A stretch of 64,000 bases of DNA, from contig JAYOTP010000006.1 in assembly GCA_038150465.1 (NCBI GenBank), positions 22,300-86,299 of the forward strand, written 5' to 3'. This document shows positions 50,119 to 59,880 of the stretch, piece after piece. A model generated the notes under the pieces. That model was not told where the DNA came from. It worked only from the letters and a program-made list of their open reading frames with translations, and did no database searches. Source of the DNA: RFXV01 sp038150465 (lineage in GTDB: Bacteria > Bacteroidota > Bacteroidia > Flavobacteriales > Schleiferiaceae). Position 1 is the first letter of the stretch, and each line of letters begins with the position of its first letter. Both the position numbers and the translations under genes were made by a program.

Positions 50119-52062
50119 CTAAGCGTCGATGTTCGCGTACTTGGCGTTCTGTTCGATGAATTCTCTGCGCGGCGGTACATCATCGCCCATCAGCATGCTG
50201 AAGATGCGATCGGCTTCGGCTGCACTGTCGATGGTCACTTGGCGGAGGGTGCGCTCTTCCGGATCCATGGTGGTCTCCCACAGCTGGTCCGCATTCATTT
50301 CGCCCAATCCCTTGTAGCGCTGAACGCTCACACCGGTTTCGTTCTCGCCACCCAGTTCGATGGAGAGTCGGTCCCGCATTTCATCGTTCCAGGCATAGCG
50401 TTGCTTGCTGCCTTTTTTCACCAGGTAAAGGGGCGGCTGGGCGATGTATATGTGGCCCTGTTCTATGAGCTCCTTCATATAGCGGAAGAAGAAGGTCAGG
50501 ATGAGGGTGGAAATATGGCTGCCGTCCACGTCCGCATCACACATGATGACGATCTTGTGGTAGCGGAGCTTCTCCAGATTCAGGGCCTTGCTGTCCTCTT
50601 CCGTTCCGATGCTCACACCGAGCGCCGTGAAGATGTTCTTGATCTCTTCGTTCTCAAAAACCTTGTGCTGCATGGCCTTCTCCACATTGAGGATCTTTCC
50701 TCTCAAGGGAAGAATGGCCTGGAAATTCCGATCCCGGCCTTGCTTGGCCGTTCCGCCTGCAGAATCGCCCTCCACGAGAAAGATCTCGCACACGAACGGA
50801 TCGGTTTCGGAGCAGTCGCTCAGTTTTCCGGGAAGTCCGGTACTTGAGAGAACGTCTTTGCGCTGTACCATTTCGCGGGCTTTGCGCGCAGCAATTCGTG
50901 CCCGAGCGGCAAGGATCACCTTTTGTACAATGCCTTTGGCCAGGTTGGGATTCTCTTCGAGGAAGTGGGTGAGCATTTCGCCGACCAATTGGTCGACCGC
51001 ACCACTCACTTCGCTGTTGCCCAATTTGGTCTTGGTCTGTCCTTCGAATTGTGGCTCCATGACCTTGACAGAGATCACGGCGGTCAATCCTTCGCGGAAA
51101 TCATCTCCTGTGACCTCCACCTTTTCCTTGGCCAGCAATCCGCTCTCGTCTGCATACTTCTTCAAGGTGCGGGTCAGTGCCCTGCGAAATCCGGCCAAAT
51201 GCGTTCCGCCCTCGTGGGTGTTGATATTGTTGACGTAGCTGTGAATGTTCTCGTTGTAGGAGGTGTTGTAGTGCATGGCCACCTCCACAGGGATGTCATT
51301 CTTTTCGCCTTCCATGTGGATCACTTCCGGCAGCAGCTTTTCCCTGTTCATGTCGATGAAGTCGACAAATTCCTTCAATCCGCCCTCAGAATAGAAGTTA
51401 TGGCTCTTGAAACTGCCGTCTTCTTCCTTTTCCCGCTCGTCTGTCAGGGTGATGGAAATGCCTTTGTTCAGGAAGGCCAACTCGCGCATGCGCGCTTCGA
51501 GTATGCCGTACTGATAGGTCGTCTCAATGAAAATGGAGTCATCCGGGGTGAAAGTGACCAGTGTACCACGGTCTTCGGTGGTTCCCACTTCTTTCAACGC
51601 ATACTGAGGAACGCCCTTGCTGTATTCCTGCATATAGTGTGTCCCATTGCGGAACACTTCGGCCCTCAGATGATTGGACAGCGCGTTCACACAGCTCACG
51701 CCCACACCGTGGAGTCCGCCGGATACTTTGTAGCTGTCCTTGTCGAATTTTCCTCCCGCATGAAGCACGGTCATGACCACTTCCAGAGCAGAGCGCTTCT
51801 CCTTTGGGTGCATGTCGGTCGGGATTCCACGGCCGTCGTCCCGAACGGAGATGCTGTTGTCGGGGTGGATGTTGACATGGATGTTCTTGCAATGTCCGGC
51901 CAGGGCCTCGTCGATGGAGTTGTCCACCACCTCGTAGACCAGATGATGGAGCCCCTTGACCCCGACATCGCCGATATACATCGCAGGCCTCTTCCGCACC
52001 GCCTCAAGACCCTCGAGAATTTGAATGCTCGAGGCGCCGTATTCCTTCTTTTCCTCACTCAT
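50119..52062 (-). CDS. gyrB: DNA gyrase subunit B
   Basis: 647-residue ATPase subunit of gyrase. The GHKL ATPase domain shows EVVDNSIDEALAG and DDGRGIP; the transducer domain is followed by TOPRIM motifs EGDSAGG and DADVDGSHI, and the C-terminal QRYKGLGEMN and RRTLRQV-like motif. Length and motifs fit bacterial GyrB without large insertions. It works with GyrA (not in the window) to supercoil DNA. A 113-base space separates it from the barrel gene upstream on the same strand, with a candidate -7 element TAAATTCG (seven of eight). Confidence 0.97.
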   Translation of the reverse strand: MSEEKKEYGASSIQILEGLEAVRKRPAMYIGDVGVKGLHHLVYEVVDNSIDEALAGHCKNIHVNIHPDNSISVRDDGRGIPTDMHPKEKRSALEVVMTVLHAGGKFDKDSYKVSGGLHGVGVSCVNALSNHLRAEVFRNGTHYMQEYSKGVPQYALKEVGTTEDRGTLVTFTPDDSIFIETTYQYGILEARMRELAFLNKGISITLTDEREKEEDGSFKSHNFYSEGGLKEFVDFIDMNREKLLPEVIHMEGEKNDIPVEVAMHYNTSYNENIHSYVNNINTHEGGTHLAGFRRALTRTLKKYADESGLLAKEKVEVTGDDFREGLTAVISVKVMEPQFEGQTKTKLGNSEVSGAVDQLVGEMLTHFLEENPNLAKGIVQKVILAARARIAARKAREMVQRKDVLSSTGLPGKLSDCSETDPFVCEIFLVEGDSAGGTAKQGRDRNFQAILPLRGKILNVEKAMQHKVFENEEIKNIFTALGVSIGTEEDSKALNLEKLRYHKIVIMCDADVDGSHISTLILTFFFRYMKELIEQGHIYIAQPPLYLVKKGSKQRYAWNDEMRDRLSIELGGENETGVSVQRYKGLGEMNADQLWETTMDPEERTLRQVTIDSAAEADRIFSMLMGDDVPPRREFIEQNAKYANIDA

Positions 52063-52175
52063 GATCCACTGGAAATAAAAAGTCTAGATTCTTTCGAATT
52101 TACGGCATCGGGCCGAGAGGTGAGAAACTCTCTATCCTTTACTCCGTGCGGTTTTGCACAGATTGTCAACAAGCT

Positions 52176-53879
52176 CTAGAATCGATAGCTCACACTGAGT
52201 GAGGCCATGAATCCCACGCTTGGATAGCCCAGCCAGATATCGTAAGACTGACCGAGTACGTTATCGAGATCGAGATGGGCCGTCAGATAGTCGTTGTAGG
52301 CGTATTTGAACTGCAATCCAAGGTCGATGTAGCCCGCAAGTTCGTTGGCGATCGGTATGCCTGGATCGGGACGAAAAGCAGTTCGTTTTCCGATGTGGGT
52401 CAGTCGCAGGCCGGTTTCCATTTGGGAATTGAGCCGATAGGTACCGCTCAGTCCGAGCCTGAATTCCGGTAGGTGATAAGCAGCAAATGCACTGTCTGTG
52501 TCGTAGCTGTCCCACTGTATCCATCCGCTGAGGTCCCAATCCGCTTTTTTATAATTCAGTTCACCGCGCAGGCTGCCAATGTCCATATCATCATAGAGCA
52601 CAGCCATTCCTATATTCGGCAGTTCTCCCGGCAGCCGAAAATACAGGGGCATTTGATCGGCCAGAGTGAAGCGTGCATAGGCCCGAAATCGCAAGGGGTC
52701 GATGATGCGTCCTTCCATTCCTCCCTCCACCCAGGTCCTGCGGCTGACCTGTTGGTCCATGCGCGCAGAGGAAATGAACGGGTTGCCTTTGACGAGTTCT
52801 TCGAATGAATTCAGAGTGACATCACCGCTCCATTGAGCAAACATCCTGAAGTAGGTCGGTACAAAGCTGTAGGATGCCCGCAGATCCGGCAGCAGGTAGA
52901 TTCCATTTTTTCCTCCTTCCAGCGAATCACTTCTTCGGCCATAGGCACCTACTTTCACGCCGATGGTGAACTCCAGATCCCTGTAACTGCTTTGGATCGA
53001 GGGCTCCGCGCCCAAGCGATATAAGCGCAGACCCTGAAAAGTATTTTCCGGAAGCTCAGTGCGCAGGAAGTCTGCACCTATCCCCAGATCGAGTGCCTGA
53101 CCCGAGAGGTCGATCACTGCTTTTTGGTTGACAGAGAAGCGATGCTCGGAACTCTGTGTATCGTCCGAAAAGAAACCGTAGTTGATGCCGATACTGCGCA
53201 GATGACTCGAGCTACCCGGCACTTTGAGGAGCTTCAACTCACCGGCATAGGAAAGCCCATAGTAATTTCTTCGTTCGGGTGCAGCATCATCGGGCAGAAG
53301 GATGTTGGTGGCCCAGGAGGAGGGAAGCCCGTAATAGCTGATTCCTTCATGTCCGCCTTCCACTTTGTTTTTCAAGGCCCATTTCCCCCTGCTGAGGATG
53401 TTCTTCATGTGGGCAGAGAGTCTCATTTGCCGATGCGGATTGCTCGGATAGGCGAGGTCGCCTACCCCGTTCTGTACCGACCACATGTCGAGATCGGCTC
53501 CCCACTGTTTCTTCCGTGAACGGTCACTGGCGATGGAGCCTTGCAGCGTGAACAATCCGTAAAGTCCAAAACCCACTCTCAGGTGGTGAAGCGGAAGTTT
53601 TGCCACGGAAGCCTTTGCAACGGTCAGGGGTTTGAGCGGTTTGGGACGGAATTCGAACTGCCGGGTCTGGATCGGTACCTCATACCGCACACTCAGTTTA
53701 TGGGTAGTGGTATCGATGAAGTCTGCGTTCCTCGAGATCTTGACCGCTTCTGCAATTCGGCCCTTGTAGCGTTCGATCACCTGAAGTTCGATACTTCCCA
53801 GATCGTTCTTTTCCTGTCCGTGAACGAATGGTCCGATAAGCAACAAGGCGGACCAACCGATGCGTTTAATTCTGCTCAT
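52176..53879 (-). CDS. Outer-membrane beta-barrel protein without plug (TonB-receptor-like)
   Basis: 567 residues. Signal peptide MSRIKRIGWSALLLIGPFVHGQ; then a short periplasmic part with no TonB box and no plug domain. From about residue 90 amphipathic strands typical of TonB-dependent receptor barrels follow (HLRVGFGLYGLFTLQGSIASD, NYYGLSYAGELKLL, LGIGADFLRTELPE), ending in SLSVSYRF with a C-terminal Phe. The family is uncharacterised. ATG 53879 is chosen; its first 14 bases overlap the end of the TPR gene, and two in-frame ATGs just upstream are alternatives. The coupling suggests that barrel and TPR protein work together at the envelope. Confidence 0.7.
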   Translation of the reverse strand: MSRIKRIGWSALLLIGPFVHGQEKNDLGSIELQVIERYKGRIAEAVKISRNADFIDTTTHKLSVRYEVPIQTRQFEFRPKPLKPLTVAKASVAKLPLHHLRVGFGLYGLFTLQGSIASDRSRKKQWGADLDMWSVQNGVGDLAYPSNPHRQMRLSAHMKNILSRGKWALKNKVEGGHEGISYYGLPSSWATNILLPDDAAPERRNYYGLSYAGELKLLKVPGSSSHLRSIGINYGFFSDDTQSSEHRFSVNQKAVIDLSGQALDLGIGADFLRTELPENTFQGLRLYRLGAEPSIQSSYRDLEFTIGVKVGAYGRRSDSLEGGKNGIYLLPDLRASYSFVPTYFRMFAQWSGDVTLNSFEELVKGNPFISSARMDQQVSRRTWVEGGMEGRIIDPLRFRAYARFTLADQMPLYFRLPGELPNIGMAVLYDDMDIGSLRGELNYKKADWDLSGWIQWDSYDTDSAFAAYHLPEFRLGLSGTYRLNSQMETGLRLTHIGKRTAFRPDPGIPIANELAGYIDLGLQFKYAYNDYLTAHLDLDNVLGQSYDIWLGYPSVGFMASLSVSYRF

Positions 53880-56800
53880 CATCGTCTTCATCGTTGTTCG
53901 CTTCTTTCGTGAGATCCTCCTCAAGGGATGCTTTTTCTTCTTCTTCGCTGGTTTCTCTGGGACCTATGGACAGTTCCTCGCCTTCTTCCTCTGGCAGTTC
54001 GATGGACGGAAGATCGTTGAGATAGAGGCTTTTGAAAGCTTCCTCCTCAGCCTCTGAAGCGCTCTGTTCGTTCGCCTCTTCTTCTTGCTTTTCCTTCAGG
54101 CGATCACGCAGCTCAGTGATGCGTTCCACCTTGCCCTCACCCAAGGTGTTCTCTTCGATGAAATCCAGAGTGTATTCTGCCTGGAACGGATCGTCGAGTG
54201 CGATAAAATTTTCGACCAGAAGGAACAGGCACTCCTCGCGCCATTTTGGAAAGCCCGGAGTCCTTTCCATGGATTCATAGACCTTTTCCACGGAACGCCG
54301 ATGTTCGGAGTCCATGAAGAGGATGCGCGCCAAATGGTAACCTGCTTCTGCTGCAGACACACCTTTTGGATGGTCGTAAAGCTGCTGAAAATCTGACGCC
54401 GCCTCAGGAAGGCGATCGAGATCGAAGCGGGCGCGGGCCCTAAGAAGCAGGGCGTATGTGATCTGATCGGGCGGAGTCTTCTCATCGGCAAGGATGGTAT
54501 TGGCTATCCCGATCACGGCTTCGGCATCCTGCTGAAGATCTGCTATGCGCAGCAGGTAGAAGCGACTCTCCCGAAGTTTCTGCGGGTCGTCGTCTGGACC
54601 GAGTTGAATGAAGAAATCTCGTGAGCGATCGTATGCACTGTCCTGAAAAGCCCTCTTGCCCAATTGGAAAACGGCAATGTCCCTGTGGTCTCCTGCTCCG
54701 AGTTGAAACAGTTCCTCCCATTGGATCAGGGCTTCGTCTTCCTGTCCTGCCTTTTCAAGTGAGACCGCATGGTAGTAGCGCACCTTGCGAATGAACAGAC
54801 CCGTCGGGAAGCGTTCCAGATATTGGGCAAATCGGCTGTTCGCCGCCGTGAGATCTTCCAGGGCATAGGCTTCAAAAGCGCTGTTGTAGAGGGTGCTGTC
54901 CAGTTTGGCTTGCTGAACGTCTGCAAAGTCGATCGACTCCACCCAGTCGATGTACTGATCGATCTGCCCCAGATCCGAATAAACCAGACGGGCAAAGGAG
55001 ATGGCCTCGGTGGCCTCCTGAGTGGCGGGGTATCGCTCTACAACTTCCCTGAGACGCTGGGCAGCGTTTTCAAGGGCGCCCGTATTCCGGAAGGCCAGGC
55101 CTTCATTCAACAGGGCCATGCGCACCAGTGGATGCTCGGGGTGGGCCTGTCTGAACTGGCTGAAGTCCAACAGGGCTTCTTCACTTCTGTCCAGTTTTAG
55201 GAGAGTATTGGCTCTTTCGTATGCGGCCTCGGCCAGATATCTGGAGTCCGGATGCGTATTCTTGAGCTTCATCAGCACATCGATCTTTTCCTGATCGTCT
55301 CCCAAGAGACCCAAACAATTCGCCAGTTGGAAAAGCGCGTAGTCTGCCTCCCGACTGTTCTTCTCAGAAGCTTCCTGGTAATGGGTGGAGGCCACGCGGT
55401 ATCTGGACTGCATGAAATAGCAATCCGCAGCCCGGATGCGCGCATCGGAATGGACCCCATCTTCCTGATCGTATGATTCGTTGAAGCTTCTGAAAAGAGC
55501 GGCAGCTGTTTCCCACTCCTTCAGCCGATAATGGGCATAGGCCTGATCATATACAGCCAGAATGAATTCGGAGGTGCCTGCAGCACCCGGACTTTCTCTG
55601 AATCTGCGGTAGCTGTCAATGGCCTTGTTGTATTCCTTTTGCCGGTAATGGGCTTCGGCGGTCCAGTAGTGGGCAAGAGCGAGGAGCTGATCGCTCACAG
55701 CGAACGACTGCGATTCCTTGAACAGTTCCTGGGCTTCTTTCATCGCCCCGGCATTGATCAACTGAATGCCCCGGTAGTAGGCCACTTTTTGATGCGCAGC
55801 GCGCAACTCCGCATTCCTGGGATCGGCTTCCCTCAGGGCTTCGAGTGCCTTTGGATAGTTCTTTTCGTCGATGTAGTGATTGGCCAGCAGGGCGTTGATC
55901 TCCTTCTTTTTCTCCTCGTCAGGTGAATAGGTGTCGAGGTAATGGCGTAGTGCACGACCGACTTCTTCGAAAGGGCTTTCTACTTCGTAATTGATCTTGA
56001 CGAAGAGATAGCGAGCCTCCCGTTCGATCTCTGCATCCGATCCTGATCTGGAGGCGGCTTCAAATGCCGTCAGGGCCTTGGTCTTCTCTCCGGTCTTGAG
56101 GTAGCAGTCTCCGAGGTGATACCAGGCTTCCTGGCTCAATGCACCGCTGGCATCTGTTATTTTATTGAAGGCATCGATCGCCTCTGAATATCGCCCTGTA
56201 CGGAAGTAACAATAGCCCAGTTGAAAGCGATCTTTTTCCTTGAAACGCGCACCGGCAGCTTTGTATCGCTCGAGATAGATGGCTGCATTCCCGAAGTCCT
56301 CACTGCGGTAATAGGCGTCGGCCAGCAGGCGAATGATCTCCTCCCGACGGATCACCTCCTCTTTTTTCAGGATCTCCTCAGCCAGTCGGATCAGGGGTTC
56401 ATAGCGTGCGGTCTTGTAGTATATCTGGGCCAGGTAGTAAGGGGCGACAGCACCGAACTGCTCGTCTTCCCGGAGCTGTTCAAATCCCTGCAATGAGTAT
56501 TCGTACTGGCTGTCGGTGTACAAAATGAACGATCGGTAATAGGTGGCCGCTGATTGGTATTCGGAGCTCTTTGAAGAGATCCGGTCGAATCCGAGAAGGG
56601 CCAGCGAATCCATACGAAGCATGAACTGGGCGTAGGCGCTCTTGAAGCGGATCTCTGTCTGTTCTGATTCAGGAAGGCGGTTCAACGCTATGCGATTGAA
56701 CCAGCCCAAGGCCTTGGTATAGGATCGAAGACGAAAGAAATGGTTTGCGGTCTGGCGGTAAAGACTGGTTGTGTATGGGCTCTCGGGATAGGCGTCCCCA

Positions 56801-57060
56801 AAGTCCAGGGCCATGCGCTCCACATCGGCATTCATCAGTTCCAGTCCAGAGAGACAACTTCTGAAATCGAGCCATTCCTTCTCAAGTCCTTCTTTTCTTT
56901 TTGATTCTGTCTGAAGTCTGTCCTGCGCATTCGCATGCAATTCCAATTCTTCGAATGCACGTCCGATCTCCCGTTCGTCCCTGTAGGACTGCGGCATTTG
57001 TGCCGCCAATGGCTGAACGGTCAGCCAAAGGAGCGGAAGGGTCAAAAATTTCTTAGTCAT
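53866..57060 (-). CDS. Exported TPR-repeat protein with acidic tail
   Basis: 1064 residues. ATG 57060 gives the signal peptide MTKKFLTLPLLWLTVQPLAA. About twenty or more tetratricopeptide-like helical pairs fill residues ~90-980 (for example FRTGRYSEAIDAFNKITDAS, WYHLGDCYLKTGEKTKALTA, YERANTLLKLDRSEEALLDF). The last ~75 residues are a Glu/Asp-rich low-complexity tail. TPR proteins of this layout in Bacteroidota are periplasmic scaffolds. It overlaps the downstream plug-less barrel gene, so they likely form a complex; the process they serve is unknown. Confidence 0.8.
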   Translation of the reverse strand: MTKKFLTLPLLWLTVQPLAAQMPQSYRDEREIGRAFEELELHANAQDRLQTESKRKEGLEKEWLDFRSCLSGLELMNADVERMALDFGDAYPESPYTTSLYRQTANHFFRLRSYTKALGWFNRIALNRLPESEQTEIRFKSAYAQFMLRMDSLALLGFDRISSKSSEYQSAATYYRSFILYTDSQYEYSLQGFEQLREDEQFGAVAPYYLAQIYYKTARYEPLIRLAEEILKKEEVIRREEIIRLLADAYYRSEDFGNAAIYLERYKAAGARFKEKDRFQLGYCYFRTGRYSEAIDAFNKITDASGALSQEAWYHLGDCYLKTGEKTKALTAFEAASRSGSDAEIEREARYLFVKINYEVESPFEEVGRALRHYLDTYSPDEEKKKEINALLANHYIDEKNYPKALEALREADPRNAELRAAHQKVAYYRGIQLINAGAMKEAQELFKESQSFAVSDQLLALAHYWTAEAHYRQKEYNKAIDSYRRFRESPGAAGTSEFILAVYDQAYAHYRLKEWETAAALFRSFNESYDQEDGVHSDARIRAADCYFMQSRYRVASTHYQEASEKNSREADYALFQLANCLGLLGDDQEKIDVLMKLKNTHPDSRYLAEAAYERANTLLKLDRSEEALLDFSQFRQAHPEHPLVRMALLNEGLAFRNTGALENAAQRLREVVERYPATQEATEAISFARLVYSDLGQIDQYIDWVESIDFADVQQAKLDSTLYNSAFEAYALEDLTAANSRFAQYLERFPTGLFIRKVRYYHAVSLEKAGQEDEALIQWEELFQLGAGDHRDIAVFQLGKRAFQDSAYDRSRDFFIQLGPDDDPQKLRESRFYLLRIADLQQDAEAVIGIANTILADEKTPPDQITYALLLRARARFDLDRLPEAASDFQQLYDHPKGVSAAEAGYHLARILFMDSEHRRSVEKVYESMERTPGFPKWREECLFLLVENFIALDDPFQAEYTLDFIEENTLGEGKVERITELRDRLKEKQEEEANEQSASEAEEEAFKSLYLNDLPSIELPEEEGEELSIGPRETSEEEEKASLEEDLTKEANNDEDDDEQN

Positions 57061-57133
57061 TGAAATAAAAGTATGTGCAGGCTCAGAACGATCGCTCAAG
57101 AGGCGGATCAAGTCTTCAACGGCTGATGTTGAT

Positions 57134-57141
57134 TAATATTG
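57134..57141 (+). promoter_or_regulatory. Candidate -7 element for nhaC
   Basis: TAATATTG matches TAnnTTTG at seven of eight positions, 42 bases before ATG 57184, in the space between the divergent TPR and antiporter genes. Confidence 0.3.
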
Positions 57142-57183
57142 AGGGCAGATGCCGGCATGCAACGGCCCATTTTACCATTTATC

Positions 57184-58641
57184 ATGACCAAAAAACCCAG
57201 TTTTTTCCTCGCCCTATTCCCGGTCCTCTTCCTGATCGCTGCCTTGAGTATCAATGTGGTCGGCGTGTATGGAGATGATGCGCTCAGCGGATCGAATCAG
57301 GTCATCCTGCTCCTGAGCGGTCTGTTGGCCATGATCGTCGGGCGTCAAATGGGTGTGGAATGGGAAACGCTCTTTCAGGCAGTGGGGAAGAGCATTGCCA
57401 ATTCAGCTACGGCCATGGTCATATTGCTGCTCATTGGCGGATTGGCGGCGAGTTGGTTGTTGGGAGGCGTTGTTCCGGCCATGATCCACTATGGCCTGGA
57501 GTTACTCGATCCGACCTTTTTTCTTCCGGCCTCGCTCATCATCTGTGCAGCGGTTTCCCTGGCCACGGGAAGTTCCTGGTCCACCACAGCGACGATGGGC
57601 ATCGCTCTGATCGGGATCGGGAAGGCCATGGGCATTTCCGAGGCCATGACGGCAGGGGCGGTCATTTCCGGTGCCTATTTCGGCGACAAGCTTTCGCCCC
57701 TTTCGGATACGACGAATCTCGCACCGGCCATGGCGGGCACCGATCTCTTCACCCACATTCGGTACATGTGCTGGACGACCGTACCGAGCATTGCCATTGC
57801 TCTGATCGCTTTTGTCTTCATTGGTCTTGGCGCCGCTGAGCAGGGAGAATTACAGCAGTCTGCATTCATTCAAGGCGTATTGGAGACTCATTTTCACATG
57901 ACCCCCTGGTTATTTGCCGCGCCGGCTGCAGTCGTCCTGCTCATCGCGCTCAGGGTTCCGGCCATTCCATCCATATTTGCGGGCATTGCCGCTGGATTGC
58001 TTTGTGCGTTTCTGTTCCAAGCCGAATTGCTGTCCACCCTCCGTACAACAGATGATGCGGAAGGACTGTACAGATTGGTCATGGATACAGTGGCTCAAGG
58101 CGTATCGGTCCATACCGAAAGCGATATGGTCAATGAACTTCTGAATGCTTCGGGCATGGAGGGTATGCTGGGCACCATCTGGCTGATCCTTTCGGCCATG
58201 GTCTTTGGCGGTGCGATGGAAGGGGCCGGACTTCTTCGGGTCATCAGTGAACGCCTGCTCAGATTGGCGCGAACGGATTTCTCCCTGATCGGAACGACTT
58301 CGGCGACCAGCATTGGGCTGAATCTGACGGCATCCGATCAGTATCTGGCGATCGTCGTACCCGGACGGATGTATGCACAGGCCTATGAAGAACGCGGTCT
58401 TGCTCCAGAGAATCTGAGTCGGACCCTGGAGGACGCAGGCACGGTCACCTCTGTGCTGGTGCCTTGGAACACCTGCGGTGCCTATCAGAGTTCTGTTCTT
58501 GGTGTAGCTACAGGCGCCTACTTGCCCTATGCCATCTTCAATTGGCTCAGTCCGCTGATGACACTTGCTTTTTCTTTCCTGGCGGTTCGCATCAGACGTA
58601 TCTCCAGAACGGATGGTTCCGATTCAGAGATAGAGGCCTAG
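57184..58641 (+). CDS. nhaC: NhaC-family Na+/H+ antiporter
   Basis: 485-residue inner-membrane protein with about eleven or twelve hydrophobic segments. The conserved NhaC blocks are ATGSSWSTTATMGIALIGIG, ISGAYFGDKLSPLSDTTNLA, TASDQYLAIVVPGRMY and LVPWNTCGAY. It exports sodium in exchange for protons, which fits a sodium-rich habitat and the Na+-driven NSS symporter at 22477. ATG 57184 (MTKKPSFFLALFPVLFLIAA) is chosen since the open frame before it is not homologous. Its stop lies 18 bases inside the convergent barrel gene. Confidence 0.88.
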   Translation: MTKKPSFFLALFPVLFLIAALSINVVGVYGDDALSGSNQVILLLSGLLAMIVGRQMGVEWETLFQAVGKSIANSATAMVILLLIGGLAASWLLGGVVPAMIHYGLELLDPTFFLPASLIICAAVSLATGSSWSTTATMGIALIGIGKAMGISEAMTAGAVISGAYFGDKLSPLSDTTNLAPAMAGTDLFTHIRYMCWTTVPSIAIALIAFVFIGLGAAEQGELQQSAFIQGVLETHFHMTPWLFAAPAAVVLLIALRVPAIPSIFAGIAAGLLCAFLFQAELLSTLRTTDDAEGLYRLVMDTVAQGVSVHTESDMVNELLNASGMEGMLGTIWLILSAMVFGGAMEGAGLLRVISERLLRLARTDFSLIGTTSATSIGLNLTASDQYLAIVVPGRMYAQAYEERGLAPENLSRTLEDAGTVTSVLVPWNTCGAYQSSVLGVATGAYLPYAIFNWLSPLMTLAFSFLAVRIRRISRTDGSDSEIEA

Positions 58642-59388
58642 ACCAAAGGCGGCCATGTTCTTCCTGTAATCACTGATGACCAGGCGCTCCAATCCAATGC
58701 TTCCCGCATAACGTCCAAAGTGGAAGCGCAGATGTGCTCCGCTTTCATTGACTCCAAGGCCGTATACGAATCCACCTTTGTAGGCCGCGGCCAGGCTGAT
58801 GCCCTCACCCATGAACACTTCCATTTGAAGGCCTGTGACCAGCGCATCTGCATCCAGCCCCTCGCCGAGGTGTCTCCATCCAATCAACCAGCCCAAATTG
58901 AACGACTCGGTGCGAATTCGGTCGTAGCACAGGGTGGCGTTGAACAGAGAAAAGCGGGTGCGTCGATCTTCATCTCCATTGCTTCCGTCGAGAATGCTGC
59001 CAAAGAGTTCGGAGATGTGGGTATAGCTGCCTTCGAAAAAGAAATAGGGAGTGGGCCGAAGACGAACGCTCAACTGATTGCCGAGTGTGGTGTTGCTGAC
59101 CAGAAATCGGTCGGTCACATCGATCCGTGCCCTGCGCCCGTTATTTCCCGTGCGTTCAGAGATGTGGTTTCCTTCTGTGGCTGTGCAGAACGGATACCGG
59201 CTCAAGGGATGATTCAGATGTGCCTCCAGTCGGTAATAGCCGATAAAGGCGCCGTAGGTGACATGACCGATAATGCGCAAGAGAAAGTTGTCCTGAAGGG
59301 AAGAATAGGATCGTGCACTGCTTTGCCGGCTGCGGTCCGATGCATCTCTGCTTTCTCCGGAGCGGTCCGGCCGAGTCGACGGGGTTGG
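58624..59388 (-). CDS. Hypothetical outer-membrane barrel-like protein, N-terminus in gap
   Basis: 254 residues remain after the assembly gap. The first visible ~30 are rich in Ser, Arg and Asp (TRPDRSGESRDASDRSRQSS); the rest shows alternating strands (RIIGHVTYGAFIGYYRLEAH, VRLRPTPYFFFEGSYTHISE, ISLAAAYKGGFVYGLG) and ends FGLGLYL, as in small outer-membrane barrels. I do not recognise the family. The frame is joined by chance to the DUF2452 frame across the gap; they are different proteins. It overlaps the convergent nhaC gene by 18 bases. Confidence 0.5.
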   Translation of the reverse strand, partial: PTPSTRPDRSGESRDASDRSRQSSARSYSSLQDNFLLRIIGHVTYGAFIGYYRLEAHLNHPLSRYPFCTATEGNHISERTGNNGRRARIDVTDRFLVSNTTLGNQLSVRLRPTPYFFFEGSYTHISELFGSILDGSNGDEDRRTRFSLFNATLCYDRIRTESFNLGWLIGWRHLGEGLDADALVTGLQMEVFMGEGISLAAAYKGGFVYGLGVNESGAHLRFHFGRYAGSIGLERLVISDYRKNMAAFGLGLYL

Positions 59389-59488
59389 NNNNNNNNNNNN
59401 NNNNNNNNNNNNNNNNNNNNNNNNNNNNNNNNNNNNNNNNNNNNNNNNNNNNNNNNNNNNNNNNNNNNNNNNNNNNNNNNNNNNNNNN
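59389..59488. other. Assembly gap (100 N)
   Basis: Exactly 100 N. It removes the end of the DUF2452 gene and the start of the barrel gene; the true length is unknown. Confidence 0.97.
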
Positions 59489-59880
59489 GAATGCAGAAAG
59501 GTGAAGGGGGATCTTCCCCAGCTCCCTGGATCGATCATGGAGAGCAGAGTTTCTCCATTGCTGCGTTCGTAGAGGTGGTAGACCCGGCCCACCAGGGGTT
59601 CAAAACCGATCTTGGCCCGATATACATCAAAGCTGGCTTGCCTTCGCTGAACAACCTTTTCTGCCTGTTGGCGAAGGAGCTCGATCTGTTCCCGTATCTG
59701 GTCCAGCTGCATTTCAGTCTGTTCCTCCATGCTGCTCAATGCCTTGCTCCTGAGACCTTTCAAGTCGTCTGGACGAATGAGCGCACTGCCCACGTGGTGT
59801 GCGTAGGGTAGGGTGGACGGGGTCTCCGTGATCTTGTCCCGGTCAATCGGATTCTCCAAGGGCGATTCGTGTTCGGGCAT
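59489..59880 (-). CDS. DUF2452 family protein, C-terminus in gap
   Basis: About 130 residues before the gap. NPIDRDKITETPSTLPYAHH, VGSALIRPDDLKGLRSKALS, MEEQTEMQLDQIREQIELL and YHLYERSNGETLLSMIDPGSWG are the conserved blocks of DUF2452; perhaps 15-20 residues are lost. The central part is likely a coiled coil. The family is small, cytoplasmic and uncharacterised. ATG 59880 lies 38 bases inside the upstream photolyase gene, a strong overlap that implies coupled translation. It is often found near photolyase genes in Bacteroidota, as far as I recall; that association should be tested. Confidence 0.8.
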
